A stretch of 64,000 nt of DNA from an uncultured Halomonas sp. (GTDB lineage Bacteria; Pseudomonadota; Gammaproteobacteria; Pseudomonadales; Halomonadaceae). Under the pieces are notes generated by a model, which worked only from the letters and a program-made list of their open reading frames with translations, was not told where the DNA came from and made no database searches. Position numbers and translations under genes: made by a program. Shown piece after piece: positions 38,823 through 50,957 of the stretch (position 1 is its first letter; every line of letters starts with the position of its first letter). The stretch is from positions 1 through 64,000 of the forward strand of contig NZ_CAMPKE010000012.1 of assembly GCF_946887195.1 (NCBI RefSeq). Reading direction: 5' to 3'.

Positions 38823-38877
38823 TTTTCCGCGCCGATCAGCGGTCGGCCTCTCTCGTTTGGCATGGCCATGACGCTAT

Positions 38878-38918
38878 ACTGCGGCTCGATGGGCTATCGA
38901 GCCGCAGTTTCATTTTTT
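38878..38918 (+). terminator. Intrinsic terminator of ggt
   Basis: A perfect 13-bp stem (ACTGCGGCTCGAT paired with ATCGAGCCGCAGT) with a 5-nt loop is followed by ttcatttttt. It ends 19 bp before the yajG start codon. Confidence 0.9.
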
Positions 38919-38937
38919 GCAAACTAAGGAGAGGGAC

Positions 38938-39531
38938 ATGCGCATTTCGAGGGCGGCGATACGTTTTGGCTGGCTGATAGGCGTGCTATTGATACTCGCT
39001 GGCTGTCAGAATCCGCAATATCTACAAGTCTCGCCCAAGCTCACCCAGAATTTGTCACGGGTCGGCAATGGCCAGAGCGTGACGGTCAATGTCGTCGATG
39101 GGCGCGAATCGGATGTGCTGGGCACGCGTAATGGCGTGGCGATGTCGACCTCGACCATCACCGTCGAGGCCTATACGCTGATTCCGCAACTGCAGGCCCA
39201 GGCCGAAGCGGCGCTCAAGCAGATGGGCTTTTCGCCAACCACGCAATCCGCCGAAGGCCGGCCCAGCCTGACGCTGACGCTGACTCAGCTCGATTATCAG
39301 GAGTCCGATGCCCAACTGATACTCGACGAAGCGCAACTGATCGCGCGCCTGCGCGCCGTGGTCGAAAACCGGAATACGACCTATACCGGCACCTATACCT
39401 CCAAGCGCACGCAAAGTTACGCGCTCACGCCCGACGCCGAGAAGAATACGGAGATGGTCTCCGAGTTATTGAGCGATGCGCTGAATCGCACCTTCAGCGA
39501 TCCACAAATCGGCAATGTGCTGGCACGCTGA
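38938..39531 (+). CDS. yajG: YajG-family lipoprotein
   Basis: 197-residue lipoprotein. The signal peptide ends in lipobox LILAGC with Gln at +2, which favours the outer membrane. The mature domain matches the YajG family (VTVNVVDGRESDVLGTRNGV; LTLTQLDYQ), widespread in gammaproteobacteria with no known activity. AAGGAGAGG precedes the ATG at 38938. It lies directly after the ggt terminator, so it needs its own promoter within or before the hairpin, or read-through. Confidence 0.87.
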   Translation: MRISRAAIRFGWLIGVLLILAGCQNPQYLQVSPKLTQNLSRVGNGQSVTVNVVDGRESDVLGTRNGVAMSTSTITVEAYTLIPQLQAQAEAALKQMGFSPTTQSAEGRPSLTLTLTQLDYQESDAQLILDEAQLIARLRAVVENRNTTYTGTYTSKRTQSYALTPDAEKNTEMVSELLSDALNRTFSDPQIGNVLAR

Positions 39532-39540
39532 ACCCGCATT

Positions 39541-39565
39541 CACGAGCCTCATCGCGAGGCTCGTG
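39541..39565. terminator. Hairpin between yajG and tpm (bidirectional)
   Basis: CACGAGCCTC and GAGGCTCGTG form a perfect 10-bp stem with a 5-nt loop between convergent genes, 9 bp after the yajG stop. The T-run is weak, so termination is probable rather than certain. Confidence 0.6.
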
Positions 39566-39570
39566 ACGTC

Positions 39571-39627
39571 TTATCCGCGCCCCGGCCCTCGGCGTAACTT
39601 TTATTCGCGCCCCGGCCCTCGGCGTAC
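39571..39627. repeat. 30-bp tandem duplication at the tpm 3' end
   Basis: 39571-39597 and 39601-39627 are identical except for one base and repeat with a 30-bp period. The shared core is cgcgccccggccctcggcgta. The second copy encodes the last residues and stop of tpm (RRGPGRE-stop); the first copy lies just beyond the stop. This looks like a recent local duplication. Confidence 0.9.
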
Positions 39628-40239
39628 CAACGACCACACGCTCTCGCGCCAGCGACGCTCATCGGGAGGGCACTCCTCGAGTAGCGTCAATTCGAAATTG
39701 GGCGACAACAGCCGCTGAACCTCGTCGTGATCGACCGAATAAGGCGGCCCTTTATCGGGGCCGCTGCCATGGGTCAGGCTGATCAACAGGCCGCGCGAGC
39801 CCGGCAGCAGTAACTGCGCCATATGAAAGGCGTAGCGCTGACGCGCGGCGGGCGGCAGCGCGATCAGCGCCGCACGATCGTAGAACGCCTCGATCTCGTG
39901 CGCCTGATCGATATGGAAGTGGAAAAAGTCGCCACACCACAGCTCGACGCTGGCCTGACGGCAGACATCGAAATGCCCCTGTCGATAGCGTGCCACCTCG
40001 CCCACGCCTTCGCCGACGAATTGCTCGATGGCCTCGCTCGACAGCTCGATACCGAGTACCGGATGGCCCTGTTCGACCAGCCAGCGCATATCGAGACTCT
40101 TGCCGCACAATGGCACCAGCACCTTGCTGCCCGGCGACATGCCTAGTGCAGGCCAGTGGCGCGCCAACGCGGGATGCACGGTATCACGATGAAAACCGAT
40201 GCGCCCGTCGCGCCAGCGCTCCAACCATTCATTGGCCAT
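39601..40239 (-). CDS. tpm: Thiopurine S-methyltransferase
   Basis: 212-residue SAM-dependent methyltransferase of the bacterial TPMT family. In bacteria these enzymes methylate thiols and detoxify selenium or tellurium oxyanions. Visible parts are NEWLERWRDGRIGFHRD, the SAM-binding VLVPLCGKSLDMRWL and GIELSSEAIEQF, and FYDRAALIALPP. GGAGGCGT precedes the ATG at 40239. Its last codons and stop lie in a 30-bp tandem duplication, so the C-terminus may differ slightly from homologues. Confidence 0.94.
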   Translation of the reverse strand: MANEWLERWRDGRIGFHRDTVHPALARHWPALGMSPGSKVLVPLCGKSLDMRWLVEQGHPVLGIELSSEAIEQFVGEGVGEVARYRQGHFDVCRQASVELWCGDFFHFHIDQAHEIEAFYDRAALIALPPAARQRYAFHMAQLLLPGSRGLLISLTHGSGPDKGPPYSVDHDEVQRLLSPNFELTLLEECPPDERRWRESVWSLVRRGPGRE

Positions 40240-40299
40240 CTACGCCTCCACTCATGAAATCCATCAATACCTGGAAAGCCAGTGGGCGCTGCAGCTTTC

Positions 40300-40926
40300 T
40301 CAGAACCAGCGATCGCGCTTGCGACGCCTCGGCATATGCGGCACCAGCAGACCGATTATCAAGCCCGCGCCGGCTACGCCACCGCCGTACATGAAATAAC
40401 GCATCAGCAGATCCTGCTCCTGGGTGCTAAGACGCGCCTGGAGTTCGCGGATGACCCGCTCGGCCTGTGCGAACTGGCTATCGAGCTGCGCGTTGCGTTT
40501 CTCCAACTCGGCGATACGCGCCTGGCGCACGCCCAGCGTTTCGGTCATCGCCGCGACACGCCCCTCCCACGATTCATTGATGTCGCTGAGTTCACTACTC
40601 AGTGTACCCACCTTTTCCTTGAGCTCGGGGAAGCGCTCGTTAAGGCTGGGCTGCGCCTGCAACTTCTCACTCTGTATCCACACGACATCGCCGCTTTCCG
40701 CCCTGACCTGCGTGTAGTCGCCACTGGTTTCCAGTACCGTGACCGGCTCGCCGGCGCTCAGCGTGCCGACGATACGATAGCCATCGGTCGGCCCGCTACG
40801 CACGAAGGTGGTCAGGTCATCGGACACCCAATGCGATGCGTCCTGTTGAGCGTGAGCCAGGCCGGCGACGCCACCCAACCCGAGGCCCAATGTGAGGCCA
40901 AACATCAACTTCTTGATATTGCGCAT
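40300..40926 (-). CDS. YgiM-like SH3-domain protein (TIGR04211 type)
   Basis: 208-residue exported membrane protein. The signal peptide ends GLAHAQQ. A bacterial SH3 domain follows (VSDDLTTFVRSGPTDGYRIVGTLSAGEPVTVLE), then a long coiled coil (about residues 95-165, ELKEKVGTLSSELSDI onward), one C-terminal membrane helix (MYGGGVAGAGLIIGLLV) and a basic tail RRRKRDRWF. The topology is periplasmic with a short cytoplasmic end. Function is unknown. The start at 40926 has no strong ribosome site, but upstream codons are unlike a signal peptide. Confidence 0.85.
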   Translation of the reverse strand: MRNIKKLMFGLTLGLGLGGVAGLAHAQQDASHWVSDDLTTFVRSGPTDGYRIVGTLSAGEPVTVLETSGDYTQVRAESGDVVWIQSEKLQAQPSLNERFPELKEKVGTLSSELSDINESWEGRVAAMTETLGVRQARIAELEKRNAQLDSQFAQAERVIRELQARLSTQEQDLLMRYFMYGGGVAGAGLIIGLLVPHMPRRRKRDRWF

Positions 40927-41116
40927 TTTTCTGCCGTCTTTGTCGCTGTCGGAAGGCTCTGAAGGTTGTTGCTCCACACGATGTTCCCTGCGCCGACACC
41001 CATCCACACTTTCTGTGGATAAACCTTGGGAAAAGCGTTGCCAGGACATTTCGGAGACGGCGAACGGCCTGGCGACCCTACGATTCGATTATTTTTTGAT
41101 CACCTGAATCGCGTTT

Positions 41117-41446
41117 CTAATTGTCATCCCTGGGCGGCAGACTCATCGGGCGCGGAAATGCCGCCACCTTGCCTTCCGCCTTGACCGCACGAGGTGTGCC
41201 TTCGCGTTCGACTTCATCGATACGCACGATGGCATTCAACGGGATATAGCTGCGATTGACACCATCGAAGGTCCGCCGAAGCTTTTCACTGGACGGATCG
41301 ACGACCAGTTTCGAGGCGTCTTCGAAGACGAAGGTTTCGACTTCGATGAATCCCCACAGGTCGCTCTGAAAGATGTCGCGGGCGTAGAGCTCCCAGATTT
41401 CACCCTGATTGTGGAACACCACCCGGTAGATAGGCTTGGATGCCAT
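41117..41446 (-). CDS. DUF1820-family protein
   Basis: 109-residue cytoplasmic protein beginning KPIYRVVFHNQGEIWELYARDIFQSDLWGFIEVE, typical of DUF1820. It has the conserved WGFIEVE and IPLNAIVRIDEV segments. These proteins are common in gammaproteobacteria next to miaB-phoH clusters and have no established activity. GGGAGC precedes the ATG at 41446. It is divergent from miaB across 230 bp in which I see no further feature. Confidence 0.88.
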   Translation of the reverse strand: MASKPIYRVVFHNQGEIWELYARDIFQSDLWGFIEVETFVFEDASKLVVDPSSEKLRRTFDGVNRSYIPLNAIVRIDEVEREGTPRAVKAEGKVAAFPRPMSLPPRDDN

Positions 41447-41676
41447 ACTGCTCCCACCGACGAAATTAAAAACCGCCATGCACCGAGCATGATCGAGGCG
41501 CCAAGAATATCACAGACGCCCCGGCTTCGAAGGCCGCCGTGCCACCCACTGGTCAAGCCACCCTCCGGGTACGTATAATTTGCCATCGGATTTCACGTTG
41601 GCCACCTTGGCCGCGCAAACACCCCCTGATCTCAACAATGGACAAGTCGGGCGTCTGACGTCGCGACGGCACTCTC

Positions 41677-43005
41677 ATGGCGAAGAAACTCTTCATCAAG
41701 ACCCACGGCTGCCAGATGAACGAGTATGACTCCGCCCGCATGGCGGACATGCTCGGCGAAACGCATGCAATGGAGCTGACCGACGACGAGCGCGAAGCCG
41801 ATGTCATTCTGCTCAACACCTGTTCGATCCGCGAAAAGGCGCAGGAGAAGGTCTTTCATCAATTGGGGCGCTGGAAGAAGCTCAAGGAGCGCAACCCCGA
41901 GCTGGTGATCGGCGTCGGTGGCTGCGTGGCCAGTCAGGAGGGCGAAAATCTGCGCAAGCGCGCGCCCTACGTCGACATGGTATTCGGCCCGCAGACGCTG
42001 CACCGCGTACCCTCGATGCTCGATTCGCGCCGCACCGGCCAGATTTCAGTCGTCGACGTCACCTTCCCCGAGATCGAGAAGTTCGATCATCTGCCCAAGC
42101 CGAGTTCGGATGGCGCCACCGCCTTCGTCTCGATCATGGAGGGCTGCTCCAAGTACTGCACCTTCTGCGTAGTGCCGTATACGCGCGGCGAGGAGGTCTC
42201 GCGGCCCTTCGAGTCGGTGATGGATGAAGTCATCCACCTGGCCGATCAGGGCGTGCGTGAAGTCAATCTGCTCGGTCAGAACGTCAATGCCTATCGCGGC
42301 GAAAACGACCTCGGCGACGAGATCGACCTGGCCGAGCTGATCGCTTGCGTGGCGGCCATCGACGGCATCGATCGCATTCGTTTCACCACCTCGCACCCGG
42401 TGGAGTTCTCCGACAGCCTGATCGAGGCCTACGGCGAAATTCCCGAGTTGGTCAGCCACTTGCATCTGCCGGTGCAATCCGGTTCCGATCGCATCCTGGC
42501 GGCGATGAAGCGTGGCCATGGCGTCGATGAATACATCGCCAAGCTCGAGCGTATTCGCGCACTGCGTCCGGATATCAGCTTCTCGTCGGACTTCATCATC
42601 GGCTTTCCCGGCGAGACCGAAACCGATTTCGAGGCGACCATGGACCTGATCCATCGCATCGGTTTCGATCATTCGTTCAGCTTCGTCTACTCGTCGCGTC
42701 CCGGCACGCCGGCCGCGCAACTCGACGACGAAACCCCGGAAGCGATCAAGAAGCAGCGCCTGGCGATCCTCCAGGAGCGCATCATCCAGAATACCGCGCA
42801 GATCAGCCGGCGTATGGTCGGCACCACCCAGCGCATTCTGGTGACCGGTTTCGCACCCAGGGATCCCGGCCAACTCTCGGGGCGCACCGAGAACAATCGC
42901 GTGGTCAATTTCCGCGCGTCCAACCCGACCGAGCTAATCGGCCAGTTCATCGATGTGGTCATCAGCGAAGCGCTGCCCAACTCGCTGCGTGGCGAGTTGG
43001 CCTAG
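41677..43005 (+). CDS. miaB: MiaB, tRNA methylthiotransferase
   Basis: 442-residue radical SAM enzyme that adds the 2-methylthio group to i6A37 of tRNAs reading UNN codons. The N-terminal MTTase domain has Cys12, Cys49 and Cys83 for the auxiliary cluster. The radical SAM motif is CSKYCTFC (Cys157, Cys161, Cys164), and a C-terminal TRAM domain starts near [14 protein letters not shown]. All six cysteines are present. tRNA-Trp is one usual substrate, which connects it indirectly to the trp leaders in this window. It precedes phoH-ybeY-corC-lnt. Confidence 0.96.
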   Translation: MAKKLFIKTHGCQMNEYDSARMADMLGETHAMELTDDEREADVILLNTCSIREKAQEKVFHQLGRWKKLKERNPELVIGVGGCVASQEGENLRKRAPYVDMVFGPQTLHRVPSMLDSRRTGQISVVDVTFPEIEKFDHLPKPSSDGATAFVSIMEGCSKYCTFCVVPYTRGEEVSRPFESVMDEVIHLADQGVREVNLLGQNVNAYRGENDLGDEIDLAELIACVAAIDGIDRIRFTTSHPVEFSDSLIEAYGEIPELVSHLHLPVQSGSDRILAAMKRGHGVDEYIAKLERIRALRPDISFSSDFIIGFPGETETDFEATMDLIHRIGFDHSFSFVYSSRPGTPAAQLDDETPEAIKKQRLAILQERIIQNTAQISRRMVGTTQRILVTGFAPRDPGQLSGRTENNRVVNFRASNPTELIGQFIDVVISEALPNSLRGELA

Positions 43006-43031
43006 CCGGTCGGTATTAGATTTTCAGTCAT

Positions 43032-43068
43032 TGCCCCGACGGCAGCCGGGGCAGTAAGCTCATTTTTT
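43032..43068 (+). terminator. Possible terminator after miaB
   Basis: TGCCCCG and CGGGGCA form a 7-bp stem with an 8-nt loop, and cattttttat follows about 9 nt later. The gap between stem and T-run is longer than usual, so termination may be partial. Confidence 0.45.
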
Positions 43069-43094
43069 ATTCTCGCAACGACGGACCCACAGTC

Positions 43095-44204
43095 TTGAGC
43101 CAAAACAGTTCTCAGGCGCACCGCATACTCACTCTGACCCTCGAACCCAACGACCCCATGCGTCTGGCCAATCTGTGCGGCCAGCAGGACGAGCATCTCA
43201 AACTGGTCGAATCGCGCCTCGGCGTCACGCTGCGCAATCGCGGCAATACCTTCCAGCTTGCCGGCCCCAGCACCCACGTCAAGGTCGCGGCCAACATCAT
43301 CGAGCATCTCTATCGCGAGACCGAGAGCAGCGATCTGGAACCCGATACCGTGCACCTTTTCCTGCAGGAATCGGGCACCGAAGCGCTGGAAGAGGAAGAG
43401 GGCCACGACGATGGCGAAATACTGATTCGCACGCCTCGTGCGCTGATCAAGCCGCGCGGCGTGAACCAGCAAAGCTACGTCACCAGCATTCGCAAGCACG
43501 ACATCAATTTCGGCATCGGCCCGGCCGGTACCGGCAAGACCTATCTGGCGGTCGCCGCCGCGGTGGAAGCCCTCAATCAGCAGGCCGTGCGCCGCATACT
43601 GCTGGTACGGCCGGCGGTCGAGGCCGGCGAGAAGCTCGGCTTCCTGCCCGGCGATCTGGCACAGAAGATCGACCCCTACCTGCGCCCGCTCTACGACGCC
43701 CTTTATGAAATGATCGGCTTCGAACAGGTCGGCAAGCTGATCGAGCGTCAGGTGATCGAGATCGCCCCGCTGGCTTACATGCGTGGCCGGACCCTGAACA
43801 ACGCCTTCATCATTCTCGACGAGAGCCAGAACACCACGCGCGAGCAGATGAAGATGTTTCTGACCCGGATCGGCTTCGGCTCCACCGCGATCATCACCGG
43901 CGATGTCACCCAGGTCGATCTGCCGCGCGGCCAGAGCTCGGGCCTGATTCAGGTACTCGACGTACTCAGGGACACCTCGGGCATCGGCGTGACGCATTTC
44001 GCCGCCAAGGACGTGGTCCGCCATCCGCTGGTGCAGCGCATCATCGAAGCCTACGACCTGTTCGAGGCCGAGCAGGAGGTGCAGGATCGTGCGCGCAAGG
44101 AGGCCCGTGAGCAGGCCCGGCGCGACGAGCGTCAGGAGCGTGCCGACAATGCCTATCATGCGCGCAATGGCAACGATAGCGACGAGCAGGCGCCATCGTC
44201 ATGA
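43095..44204 (+). CDS. ybeZ: PhoH-like ATPase (YbeZ)
   Basis: 369-residue cytoplasmic P-loop ATPase with Walker A GPAGTGKT (142-149) and Walker B FIILDES. The N-terminal about 100 residues form a KH-like region before the PhoH core. YbeZ associates with YbeY in RNA metabolism. The start is TTG at 43095, which matches homologue N-termini (SQNSSQ then [12 protein letters not shown]); no better start is nearby. The charged C-terminal tail is poorly conserved. The stop overlaps the ybeY start as ATGA. Confidence 0.93.
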   Translation: MSQNSSQAHRILTLTLEPNDPMRLANLCGQQDEHLKLVESRLGVTLRNRGNTFQLAGPSTHVKVAANIIEHLYRETESSDLEPDTVHLFLQESGTEALEEEEGHDDGEILIRTPRALIKPRGVNQQSYVTSIRKHDINFGIGPAGTGKTYLAVAAAVEALNQQAVRRILLVRPAVEAGEKLGFLPGDLAQKIDPYLRPLYDALYEMIGFEQVGKLIERQVIEIAPLAYMRGRTLNNAFIILDESQNTTREQMKMFLTRIGFGSTAIITGDVTQVDLPRGQSSGLIQVLDVLRDTSGIGVTHFAAKDVVRHPLVQRIIEAYDLFEAEQEVQDRARKEAREQARRDERQERADNAYHARNGNDSDEQAPSS

Positions 44205-44731
44205 CCCGCGACGCCCAACCGCTGGTCGACTTGCAGGTTGCCCTCGACGCACGCGCCGGCCAATGCCAGGGCGAGCTACCGACGCAGGCCGAGCTGACCC
44301 GCTGGATCGCCGAGACCCTCGCCCGCCATGCCGATGAATCGCGCCATGAGCTGACCGTTCGCCTGGTCGACGACGCCGAGAGCCGCACGCTCAATCGCGA
44401 CTATCGCGGCAAGGATGCATCGACCAATGTACTCTCCTTCCCTTTCGAGGCCCCGCCCGGTGTGGATGTGCCGTTGCTCGGCGATCTGGTGATTTGCCAT
44501 GGCGTCGTCGCGCGCGAGGCCGCCGAGCAGGGTAAACCCCTGAACCATCACTATGCTCACATGGTCGTGCATGGCACATTGCATTTACTGGGCTACGATC
44601 ATATGGAAGACGATGAAGCCGAGAGAATGGAGCGGCTCGAGCGCGAGATTCTTGCCGCCGTCGGTATTCCCGACCCCTATGCGCTGCTGCGGAGCGCGCC
44701 TGACAACGAGGATACGAGACCAGACGCATGA
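44201..44731 (+). CDS. ybeY: YbeY endoribonuclease / rRNA maturation factor
   Basis: 176-residue metallo-endonuclease needed for 16S rRNA 3'-end maturation and 70S quality control. The zinc motif [11 protein letters not shown] (His124, His128, His134) is intact, and the conserved TNVLSFPFE segment with its upstream Arg is present. It overlaps both neighbours: its ATG overlaps the ybeZ stop, and its stop overlaps the corC start, both as ATGA. Confidence 0.96.
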   Translation: MTRDAQPLVDLQVALDARAGQCQGELPTQAELTRWIAETLARHADESRHELTVRLVDDAESRTLNRDYRGKDASTNVLSFPFEAPPGVDVPLLGDLVICHGVVAREAAEQGKPLNHHYAHMVVHGTLHLLGYDHMEDDEAERMERLEREILAAVGIPDPYALLRSAPDNEDTRPDA

Positions 44732-45609
44732 GCGAAGACCGATCGAGTAGCCAGGGCAACAAGTCCTGGCTCGAGAAGTTTTTCAACGCCTTTTCCAGCG
44801 ACTCCGATGAATTCAATTCGCGTGACGAGTTGTTGACCTTCCTGCGCGAGGAAGCCGGTCGGCTGCATCTCGACCCGGATGCGCTGGCCATCATCGAGGG
44901 CGCCTTCCAGATCAGCGATCAACAGACCCGCGAAGTCATGATCCCGCGCTCCCAGATCACCGCCATCTCGGTCGATCAGCGCCCCGAGGACTACCTGCCG
45001 GTGATCTTCGAAACCGGCCACTCGCGCTACCCCGTTGTCGGCGAAAATCTCGATGAAGTGCTGGGCCTGCTGCTGGTCAAGGACCTGCTGCCCCTACTCC
45101 AGGTCAACGAAGGCGAGCGTCGCGATGTCGACCTGCACGACGTCATTCGCCCGGCGATGTTCATCCCCGAGTCCAAGCGTCTCAACAGCCTGCTCAAGGA
45201 GTTCCGCGAGACTCACAACCACATGGCGGTGGTGGTCGACGAGTATGGCGGTACCGCGGGGATCGTCACCATCGAGGACATCCTCGAACAGATCGTCGGC
45301 GACATCGAGGACGAGCACGACACCGACGAGGACGACGACATTCGCGATCAGGGCGATGGCACCTTCGCCATTCGCGCCCTGACGCCGATCGACGACTTCA
45401 ACGAGGCGTTCGCTACCACCTTCTCCGACGAGGAGTTCGACACCGTCGGCGGGTTGGTGATGCAGCGTTTCGGCCACCTGCCACGGCGCGGCGAATATGC
45501 CGAGCTGGGCGGCTGGCGCTTCACCGTACTGGGTGCCGACAATCGTCGCATCCGTCTGCTCCAGGCGGAGCGCCTGAGCGAAGTCGCCGCCGACAGGGAC
45601 GACGACTGA
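44728..45609 (+). CDS. corC: CorC/YbeX CBS-domain protein
   Basis: 293-residue cytoplasmic protein with two CBS domains ([14 protein letters not shown] onward to about residue 200) and a C-terminal CorC/HlyC transporter-associated domain ([17 protein letters not shown]). It lacks the membrane DUF21 domain, so it is the short YbeX type. It has been linked to Mg/Co efflux through CorA, and more recently to ribosome-related functions with YbeY. ATGA overlap with ybeY shows translational coupling. Confidence 0.94.
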   Translation: MSEDRSSSQGNKSWLEKFFNAFSSDSDEFNSRDELLTFLREEAGRLHLDPDALAIIEGAFQISDQQTREVMIPRSQITAISVDQRPEDYLPVIFETGHSRYPVVGENLDEVLGLLLVKDLLPLLQVNEGERRDVDLHDVIRPAMFIPESKRLNSLLKEFRETHNHMAVVVDEYGGTAGIVTIEDILEQIVGDIEDEHDTDEDDDIRDQGDGTFAIRALTPIDDFNEAFATTFSDEEFDTVGGLVMQRFGHLPRRGEYAELGGWRFTVLGADNRRIRLLQAERLSEVAADRDDD

Positions 45610-45676
45610 GTCGCCATTCGTCTTCGCCGAAAGGCTCTGGTATAAGAGGCACGTCTCGACAAGGAGTGCCTCTGAT

Positions 45677-47149
45677 ATGCCGACGTTTTCCCGCCCCTGG
45701 ATGGGTTATCTGGCCGCGCTGATCGCCGGCGGCTTGACCACCCTGACCTTCTCCCCTTTCGAGTTGTGGTGGCTGGGGCCGGTCGCGGTCGGGCTGATGT
45801 ATGTCGGTCTGCACGATCTGACGCCCGGCCAGGCGGCGATGCGCGGTTGGTGTTACGGCGTATCGCTGTTCGCCACCGGCACTTCATGGATCTACGTATC
45901 GATCCACGATTACGGCTATACCGGCGTGCCATTGGCAGTCTTTCTCACCGCGCTGTTCGCGGTCACCCTGGCGCTGTTCTACGCCGTGCCCTTCTGGTTC
46001 TATCGCCGCTTCACCGGGCCACGGCTGGCTTTCTTGACGTTTGCCGGCGCCTGGGTACTCATCGAAGTACTGCGCACCTATCTGTTCACCGGCTTCCCCT
46101 GGCTACTGCTGGGCAGTGCGCATGTCGATTCGCCACTGGCACCGCTGGCCCCCGTGGGCGGCGTTTATCTGCTGACGCTGGTGACCGCGCTGACCGGCAC
46201 CCTGGGCGTGGAATTCCTGCGCCGGCGCTGGTGGGCCGTGGTGCCCATCGCCGCGCTATGGCTGGCGCCGCTGGCATTGCCGACCCACTGGACGACGCCC
46301 AGCGAGACCACCACCCGCGTCGCCCTGCTGCAGGGCAACCTGCCGCAACTGACCAAGTGGACGCCCGAAGGGCAGCGTAACGCCGCCAATACCTATGCCC
46401 GCCTGACGCGCGAACAGAGCGACGATGTCGATTTGATCGTCTGGCCGGAAACCGCGCTGCCGCTATTTCAGCGCCAGGCCGAGCCGTTGCTCGAGCGCAT
46501 CCAGGCGACATTGGCGCCGGATACCGCGGTGCTGACCGGCATCGTTCAACGCGACGATGCCGGGCGTTATTACAACGCGATCATCGGTGTCGGTGGGGTA
46601 AGCGGCGAATACCGCAAGGAGCACCTGGTGCCGTTCGGCGAGTACATGCCGCTGGAAAGCCTGCTGCGCGGCATCATCGCCTTCTTCGATCTACCGATGT
46701 CGGACTTCTCGGCGGGCGGCGCCGAGCAGATGCCGATTCGCGCCGCCGGGCTGCGCATCGGCAGCGCGATCTGCTACGAGATCATCTATGCCGACCTGGT
46801 GGCCAAGCGCGCCAGGAACGCCGATGTGCTGCTTACGGTATCCAACGACACCTGGTTCGGCGATTCCATCGGGCCGCTGCAACACCTGCAGATGGCCCGA
46901 TTGCGCGCCCTGGAGAATGGCCGCTACCTGCTGCGCGCGACCAGCAACGGCGTCACCGCGATCGTCGATCCACATGGCGATATCATCGCCCGTGCGCCAC
47001 GCTTCGAAACCGCCAGTATCAGTGCCGACATTCATGCCATGCAGGGACTGACGCCCTTCACCCGCACCGGTAGCTGGCCGACCTGGCTGCTCGCCACCCT
47101 GCTGCTGCTGCCGGGACTGACCCTCAACCGCCGGCAGCCACGACGGTAA
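45677..47149 (+). CDS. lnt: Lnt, apolipoprotein N-acyltransferase
   Basis: 490-residue inner-membrane enzyme that adds the third acyl chain to lipoproteins such as LptE, YajG and the RlpA-like protein in this window. The N-terminus has about 6-7 hydrophobic helices; the periplasmic nitrilase-like domain carries the triad Glu258 (VWPETALPL), Lys314 (EYRKEHLVPFG) and Cys366 (SAICYEI). AAGGAG precedes the ATG. It lies 67 bp after corC. Confidence 0.96.
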   Translation: MPTFSRPWMGYLAALIAGGLTTLTFSPFELWWLGPVAVGLMYVGLHDLTPGQAAMRGWCYGVSLFATGTSWIYVSIHDYGYTGVPLAVFLTALFAVTLALFYAVPFWFYRRFTGPRLAFLTFAGAWVLIEVLRTYLFTGFPWLLLGSAHVDSPLAPLAPVGGVYLLTLVTALTGTLGVEFLRRRWWAVVPIAALWLAPLALPTHWTTPSETTTRVALLQGNLPQLTKWTPEGQRNAANTYARLTREQSDDVDLIVWPETALPLFQRQAEPLLERIQATLAPDTAVLTGIVQRDDAGRYYNAIIGVGGVSGEYRKEHLVPFGEYMPLESLLRGIIAFFDLPMSDFSAGGAEQMPIRAAGLRIGSAICYEIIYADLVAKRARNADVLLTVSNDTWFGDSIGPLQHLQMARLRALENGRYLLRATSNGVTAIVDPHGDIIARAPRFETASISADIHAMQGLTPFTRTGSWPTWLLATLLLLPGLTLNRRQPRR

Positions 47150-47152
47150 GCC

Positions 47153-47662
47153 TCAAGCGGCCCGGGTGCGCTCGAAATAGCGATGACCGCATTGATGACA
47201 GGGCTCGATGCGGGTCACGCTCTCGAGCACGACTTCGGTGGCGCAATGCACGCAAGCCATGCGCCCCGGTGCGGCGATCTCGCCTTCGACATAATCGGCG
47301 CGCGCCGCCTCGAGATCGTCCTCGAGTTGCTCGCGCTCGATCACGCTGCGATCGGCGATCGAAAACAGCGCATCGGTGACCTTGCGCGACAACACGTCGA
47401 GATCGATACCCAACCAGCTGGCGACGCCGCTGCCGCCGGCAGCGAGATAGCGGCGTAGATCCTTCAGGTCGCGCTCGACCCAGGCCCGTAGCAGCGCCAT
47501 TTCGTCCTTGGTGAACTCTTCGAACTCCGATTCGAACTCCACCGCCTCGTCGAGATCCTTCTGCAGGTTCTCCCACGACAGCTCATCGGCGCCATCCTTC
47601 ATCCGCGACAACACGCGCTCGTATGCCGCGCGCAGTCGATGTTCCTGCTGGTGTTCGCTCAT
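47153..47662 (-). CDS. ybeL: YbeL-like zinc ribbon protein (DUF1451)
   Basis: 169-residue cytoplasmic protein. The first about 130 residues are helical and acidic (LSWENLQKDLDEAVEFESEFEEFT). The C-terminus is a zinc ribbon with two Cys pairs, CVHC and CHQC. This matches the YbeL/DUF1451 family, which is next to leuS in E. coli as here. Function is unknown. GGAGAG precedes the ATG. It is convergent with lnt (3 bp between stop codons) and divergent from leuS. Confidence 0.9.
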   Translation of the reverse strand: MSEHQQEHRLRAAYERVLSRMKDGADELSWENLQKDLDEAVEFESEFEEFTKDEMALLRAWVERDLKDLRRYLAAGGSGVASWLGIDLDVLSRKVTDALFSIADRSVIEREQLEDDLEAARADYVEGEIAAPGRMACVHCATEVVLESVTRIEPCHQCGHRYFERTRAA

Positions 47663-47764
47663 GGCGCTCTCCTCTCGATGATCCCAGCGATGCTGGCTCT
47701 ACCTGGCCCGGCCGGCCCACGCCGAGCCTGGCCGGGTGCCCCCTACCTGCTGGAACCCGTCTAG

Positions 47765-50425
<2,661 letters not shown>

Positions 50426-50468
50426 AGGAACCGCTTCCTGAAGATTGTTTTATTGCAAGGAGTCACTC

Positions 50469-50957
50469 ATGAGGCGTCGTACTTTTCTCATATCGCTGGG
50501 CGCGATGGCCGCCATGAGCGGCCTGGCCGGCTGCGGTTTCCATCTGCGCGGTCGCTCCGAGCCCCTTGGCTTCGACAGGCTGACGCTCACGGCACCGATC
50601 GGCGAGTTGGCCGATAGCGTGCGCCGAGAGCTGAGAAATGCCGGTGTCACGCTGACCGACGATGCGCCGCTGCGCGTCAATCTCGGCGCCGAGCGCATCC
50701 AGGAGTACGAGCTGACCGCTGGCGGCAGCGGCAGTCAGGAAGTAGAGCTGAACCTGACCGTGCCTTTCTCGGTACAACGCGCCAGCGATAACGCCTACCT
50801 GCTCGATCAGCAGCGGATCGAGGTCGTCACCACCTATCTGACCAACGACGATAATTTGCTGGTGCAAGGCGATCTGCGCGAGCAGGCGCTCGACGATCTG
50901 CGCCGCGAAGCCGCACGCCAACTGCTCAGCCGGTTGCGTTCGCTCGATACGCCATGA
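50469..50957 (+). CDS. lptE: LptE, LPS-assembly lipoprotein
   Basis: 162-residue outer-membrane lipoprotein that plugs the LptD barrel in lipopolysaccharide export. The signal has a twin-Arg-like start (MRRRTFLI) and lipobox LAGC, followed by GFHLRG, the family hallmark. AAGGAGT precedes the ATG at 50469. The stop overlaps the holA start as ATGA, the usual leuS-lptE-holA arrangement. Confidence 0.94.
   Translation: MRRRTFLISLGAMAAMSGLAGCGFHLRGRSEPLGFDRLTLTAPIGELADSVRRELRNAGVTLTDDAPLRVNLGAERIQEYELTAGGSGSQEVELNLTVPFSVQRASDNAYLLDQQRIEVVTTYLTNDDNLLVQGDLREQALDDLRREAARQLLSRLRSLDTP

Noticed and set aside
47677..47763. Leucine-containing short frame before leuS as an attenuator leader
   Set aside because: A 28-codon frame holds four Leu codons, but they are scattered, with no adjacent cluster, no clear exclusive hairpins and no terminator before leuS.
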